A stretch of 44,972 nt of DNA from Nevskiaceae bacterium (GTDB lineage: Bacteria > Pseudomonadota > Gammaproteobacteria > Nevskiales > Nevskiaceae). The stretch lies in the NCBI GenBank assembly GCA_004297005.1, contig SCVA01000014.1, positions 1 through 44,972 of the forward strand, written 5' to 3'. The notes under the pieces were generated by a model. That model saw only the letters and a list, made by a program, of their open reading frames with translations. It was not told the DNA's origin and did no database searches. The position numbers and the translations under genes are program-made. Shown in pieces: positions 43,132 through 44,972 of this stretch (positions are counted from its first letter, which is position 1; every line of letters starts with the position of its first letter).

Positions 43132-44271
43132 CTACTTCTTGGCGGCTTCGATCAGATGGAAGATCAGCGACAGTTGCGCATCGGTGATCTGCCGGAAGTC
43201 CTTGGCAAGCGCCTCCGGCTCCGGCTTCAGTAGCCAGCGGCCGTCCTCGCCGGAGCCCACCACCGGGCCGTAACTGCCGTTCATTTCGATCCAGGGGAAG
43301 TCGCCGTGCTTGGGGCTGCCCATGATGGTGGCAATCGGCTGAATGCCGAAGCCGTTGTAGTTCATGCCTGGAAACAGCCGGCCGCCGCCCATGCCGACCG
43401 CGACCGGCTTGTAGCCGCCGTCATCCGGAACCAGCTTGGCGCCCAGCAGACGGGTGCGCAGCACCGGCTCGGCGTTGATGGTCGCGCCCTTGCCCAGGAA
43501 GCTGCCGCGCTCGAAGGCCATTTTTTCCAGCCGCACCTCGAAGCCCAGCGTCAGGATGCCGGTGCCCATCGCCTTGCCGATCTTCATGGTGCTGATCGGC
43601 ATCTGCGGCATCTCCGCCTCGCGCAGCCAGCTCATGAACGGCGGCATGGCCTCCGATATGCCGCTGTAGGCCACGGCGGTGACCTGGCTGGGGTAGTGGA
43701 TGGCCCAGGGGTAGAGCCAGGAGTCGGCGTCCTGCTTTTCCTTCTTGGAGGTGCGCTGCGCGGCGTTGGTCAGGTCTTCGATGTGGCCGCTGGGCGGCAT
43801 CGCCTTGATGCCCGCCTGCAACTCCGGCAGGTCGAGATCGCGCGGGATCGGCACCACCTCCACCCCTAGCGCCGCGAGCCGCTGCACCACGCGCTCGTAG
43901 AGCTCATCGGTGAGCTGCTGGCGCACTTCCTCGGGCAGGTCCACCGTCACTCCGGCGCTCTTGGAGCTCCAACTGCTGAAGCTGGCGGTGGAGAAGGTTG
44001 AGGTGCGCGCCACGTCGTCGCGCAAGCAGAAGCGCACCTGGAAGCTGGGGATGATCACCTTCTTGAGCCCGGCGAGGCTCTGGGTGGTGTGGGTGCCGAA
44101 GTAGTCCCCGGCGATGCTGCCGGGATTGTTGATCGCCGCGTCGAAATCAAACGGCACCGCCTCGACCCGCTTGGGGTCGCCGCCGTCTAACAGCCCCGCA
44201 TAGCTCGGCGTGGAAGCTGCGAGCGGCAGCAAGGCGAGGGAGAGAAGCAGCGCGCGGCGTTGTGGATTCAT
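43132..44271 (-). CDS. Exported protein of unknown function
   Basis: A 379-residue protein with a Sec-type signal peptide: basic MNPQRRALLL, hydrophobic core, and AxA-like cleavage SYA about residue 25. The mature part has IIPSFQVRFCLRDDVARTSTF, a Ser-rich stretch, a helical EEVRQQLTDELYERVVQRLAALGVEVVPIP reminiscent of a strand-helix pair, and a long C-terminal beta-rich part (LGFEVRLEKMAF, VGMGGGRLFPGMNYNGFGIQP). I do not recognise the family. Periplasmic location is expected. It stands alone between the long intergenic gap and the VOC-like fragment. Confidence 0.65.
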   Translation of the reverse strand: MNPQRRALLLSLALLPLAASTPSYAGLLDGGDPKRVEAVPFDFDAAINNPGSIAGDYFGTHTTQSLAGLKKVIIPSFQVRFCLRDDVARTSTFSTASFSSWSSKSAGVTVDLPEEVRQQLTDELYERVVQRLAALGVEVVPIPRDLDLPELQAGIKAMPPSGHIEDLTNAAQRTSKKEKQDADSWLYPWAIHYPSQVTAVAYSGISEAMPPFMSWLREAEMPQMPISTMKIGKAMGTGILTLGFEVRLEKMAFERGSFLGKGATINAEPVLRTRLLGAKLVPDDGGYKPVAVGMGGGRLFPGMNYNGFGIQPIATIMGSPKHGDFPWIEMNGSYGPVVGSGEDGRWLLKPEPEALAKDFRQITDAQLSLIFHLIEAAKK

Positions 44272-44407
44272 GGCGGGACTCGGAAGATTCAGGCGACCAA
44301 ACATCGGCCCTGAGATCATCCGTTCCACCGCGCCACCGCCGGCAGTCCCCATATGAGGAGGGTCCGAGCCTTGCGGTCGGGTGATCGTCCCGTCCCCGTG
44401 TTCGCGC

Positions 44408-44725
44408 CTAGAGACGGCTGACGGATTGCCACTCGTCCACCACCCGCACTTCCGGAGGGTCGGCGAACAAGGCCAGCGATCGGAAGAACGCCCGCACCGA
44501 CGACGAGAGCCTCAGAATTTCGACGATATCCCGGCGAGAACTCCAGAAGGCCAGTTCACGAGCTTGGTTCGCCCCCAGCAGCGCACTGACCCAGAGGTAG
44601 CCAACCGAGAGGAAGCGCGCCGCCTGATCCAGATCCGGGCGTTCGAAGATCAAGTGCGCAAGGGCGACAGCCTTGGTGGTGGGATTCGGACAGGCCGCCG
44701 GTTGGGGAGTAAGGACACTCGTCAT
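44408..44725 (-). pseudogene. VOC (glyoxalase/dioxygenase)-family gene fragment, broken
   Basis: The first ~35 residues of this 105-residue reading frame (AVALAHLIFERPDLDQAARFL) match the start of vicinal-oxygen-chelate proteins of the 2,3-dihydroxybiphenyl dioxygenase type. After RFLS the sequence (VGYLWVSALLGANQAREL and on) departs from the family, lacks the expected FG-L and Tyr/Glu metal-site segments, and ends with DEWQSVSRL, which I cannot place. I read it as a truncated or chimaeric remnant. It could instead be a small orphan gene whose start merely resembles VOC proteins. Confidence 0.45.
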
Positions 44726-44972
44726 AGGTATACGAACTCGTTTGATGGCAGATCAGCGCTTTTCGGGAACCGAGAGGCTTGCCGCTGGTGTCGCCCAGGT
44801 CTGTTGAAGACGGAGCGGTTGGGAGCGCAGCTTCAGGCGCGCCGCCGCGACCAGGTTCGTCCACCCCGAATGGAGTAGCTGCAGGCGATTCGGCGCCTCG
44901 GGGGCCCGCCGGGCCTCGCGCTCAGTCGCAATGTGAGCCGGGAGGATGCGCGGGAAGGCACCTGCACACTCT
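44726..44972. other. Right end of the window, no supported gene
   Basis: After the VOC-like fragment I see no coding frame with a recognisable motif. A GTATAC hexamer at about 44728 sits close upstream of the fragment and may be part of its old promoter. The DNA is of mixed composition and the window stops before any clear feature. Confidence 0.4.

Noticed and set aside
44381..44878. 165-residue plus-strand frame at the right edge
   Set aside because: Antisense to the VOC-like fragment, with no recognised motif and no good start.

Overview
This is a gene-dense, strongly GC-rich chromosomal segment with no phage, plasmid, IS or CRISPR content. The ubiE-ubiJ-ubiB and hemC-hemD-hemX-hemY clusters, lptF, mscL, a class I fbp and a Phe/Tyr degradation operon point to a gammaproteobacterium. 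The best guess is the Xanthomonadales (Lysobacterales)/Nevskiales side, judged from family flavour only. A single-chain pyruvate carboxylase and two kinds of GTAG-headed palindromic repeat are further markers.

Layout. 1-3.3 kb: phhA-hpd-hmgA-fah operon (minus strand, fah cut by the window edge), which takes phenylalanine through tyrosine and homogentisate toward fumarate. A divergent Lrp/AsnC regulator reads the other way, and the shared promoter region holds an inverted repeat. 3.9-12 kb: mixed single genes. These are a lipoprotein, a YdhS-like FAD protein, prolyl aminopeptidase with an AraC regulator, a sterol-desaturase-type hydroxylase, a four-helix membrane protein, an MltD-like lytic transglycosylase with two LysM repeats, and a monoglyceride-lipase-like hydrolase. 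12.1-17.5 kb: glpK, then ubiE-ubiJ-ubiB (ubiquinone) and a YdcF/ElyC-type membrane protein. 17.6-20 kb: a CBS-domain histidine kinase translationally coupled to a double-receiver response regulator. 20.1-26.5 kb: hemC-hemD-hemX-hemY, an NAD(P)-binding epimerase-like protein, mscL, and fbp with a strong terminator.

26.6-31.5 kb: minus-strand genes for an HD-domain protein, a cold-shock/excalibur membrane protein, LptF, a DUF2721 protein and an EamA transporter, then a lower-GC orphan membrane protein on the plus strand. Two palindromic BIME-like elements sit between convergent gene ends here. 31.5-35 kb: pyruvate carboxylase. 35-40 kb: a small orphan, a PHP-domain lipoprotein, a divergent CDF transporter/MerR pair with a typical 19-bp-spaced MerR promoter, a TauD/SyrP-like dioxygenase and a carboxypeptidase-regulatory-like lipoprotein. 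40.2-45 kb: a PAS-PAS-PAS-GGDEF(degenerate)-EAL protein, a 411-bp gap, an exported protein of unknown role, and a broken VOC-family gene fragment.

I found no whole new system. The most interesting item is an in-frame segment of about 26 codons inside ubiB made almost entirely of three perfect hairpins, which looks like a palindromic element that entered a coding sequence. A second extra segment, in the linker of pyruvate carboxylase, is weaker. Other points worth checking are the response regulator whose second receiver has Glu in place of the phospho-acceptor Asp, the paired GTAG repeats, and a possible leaderless hemC start.
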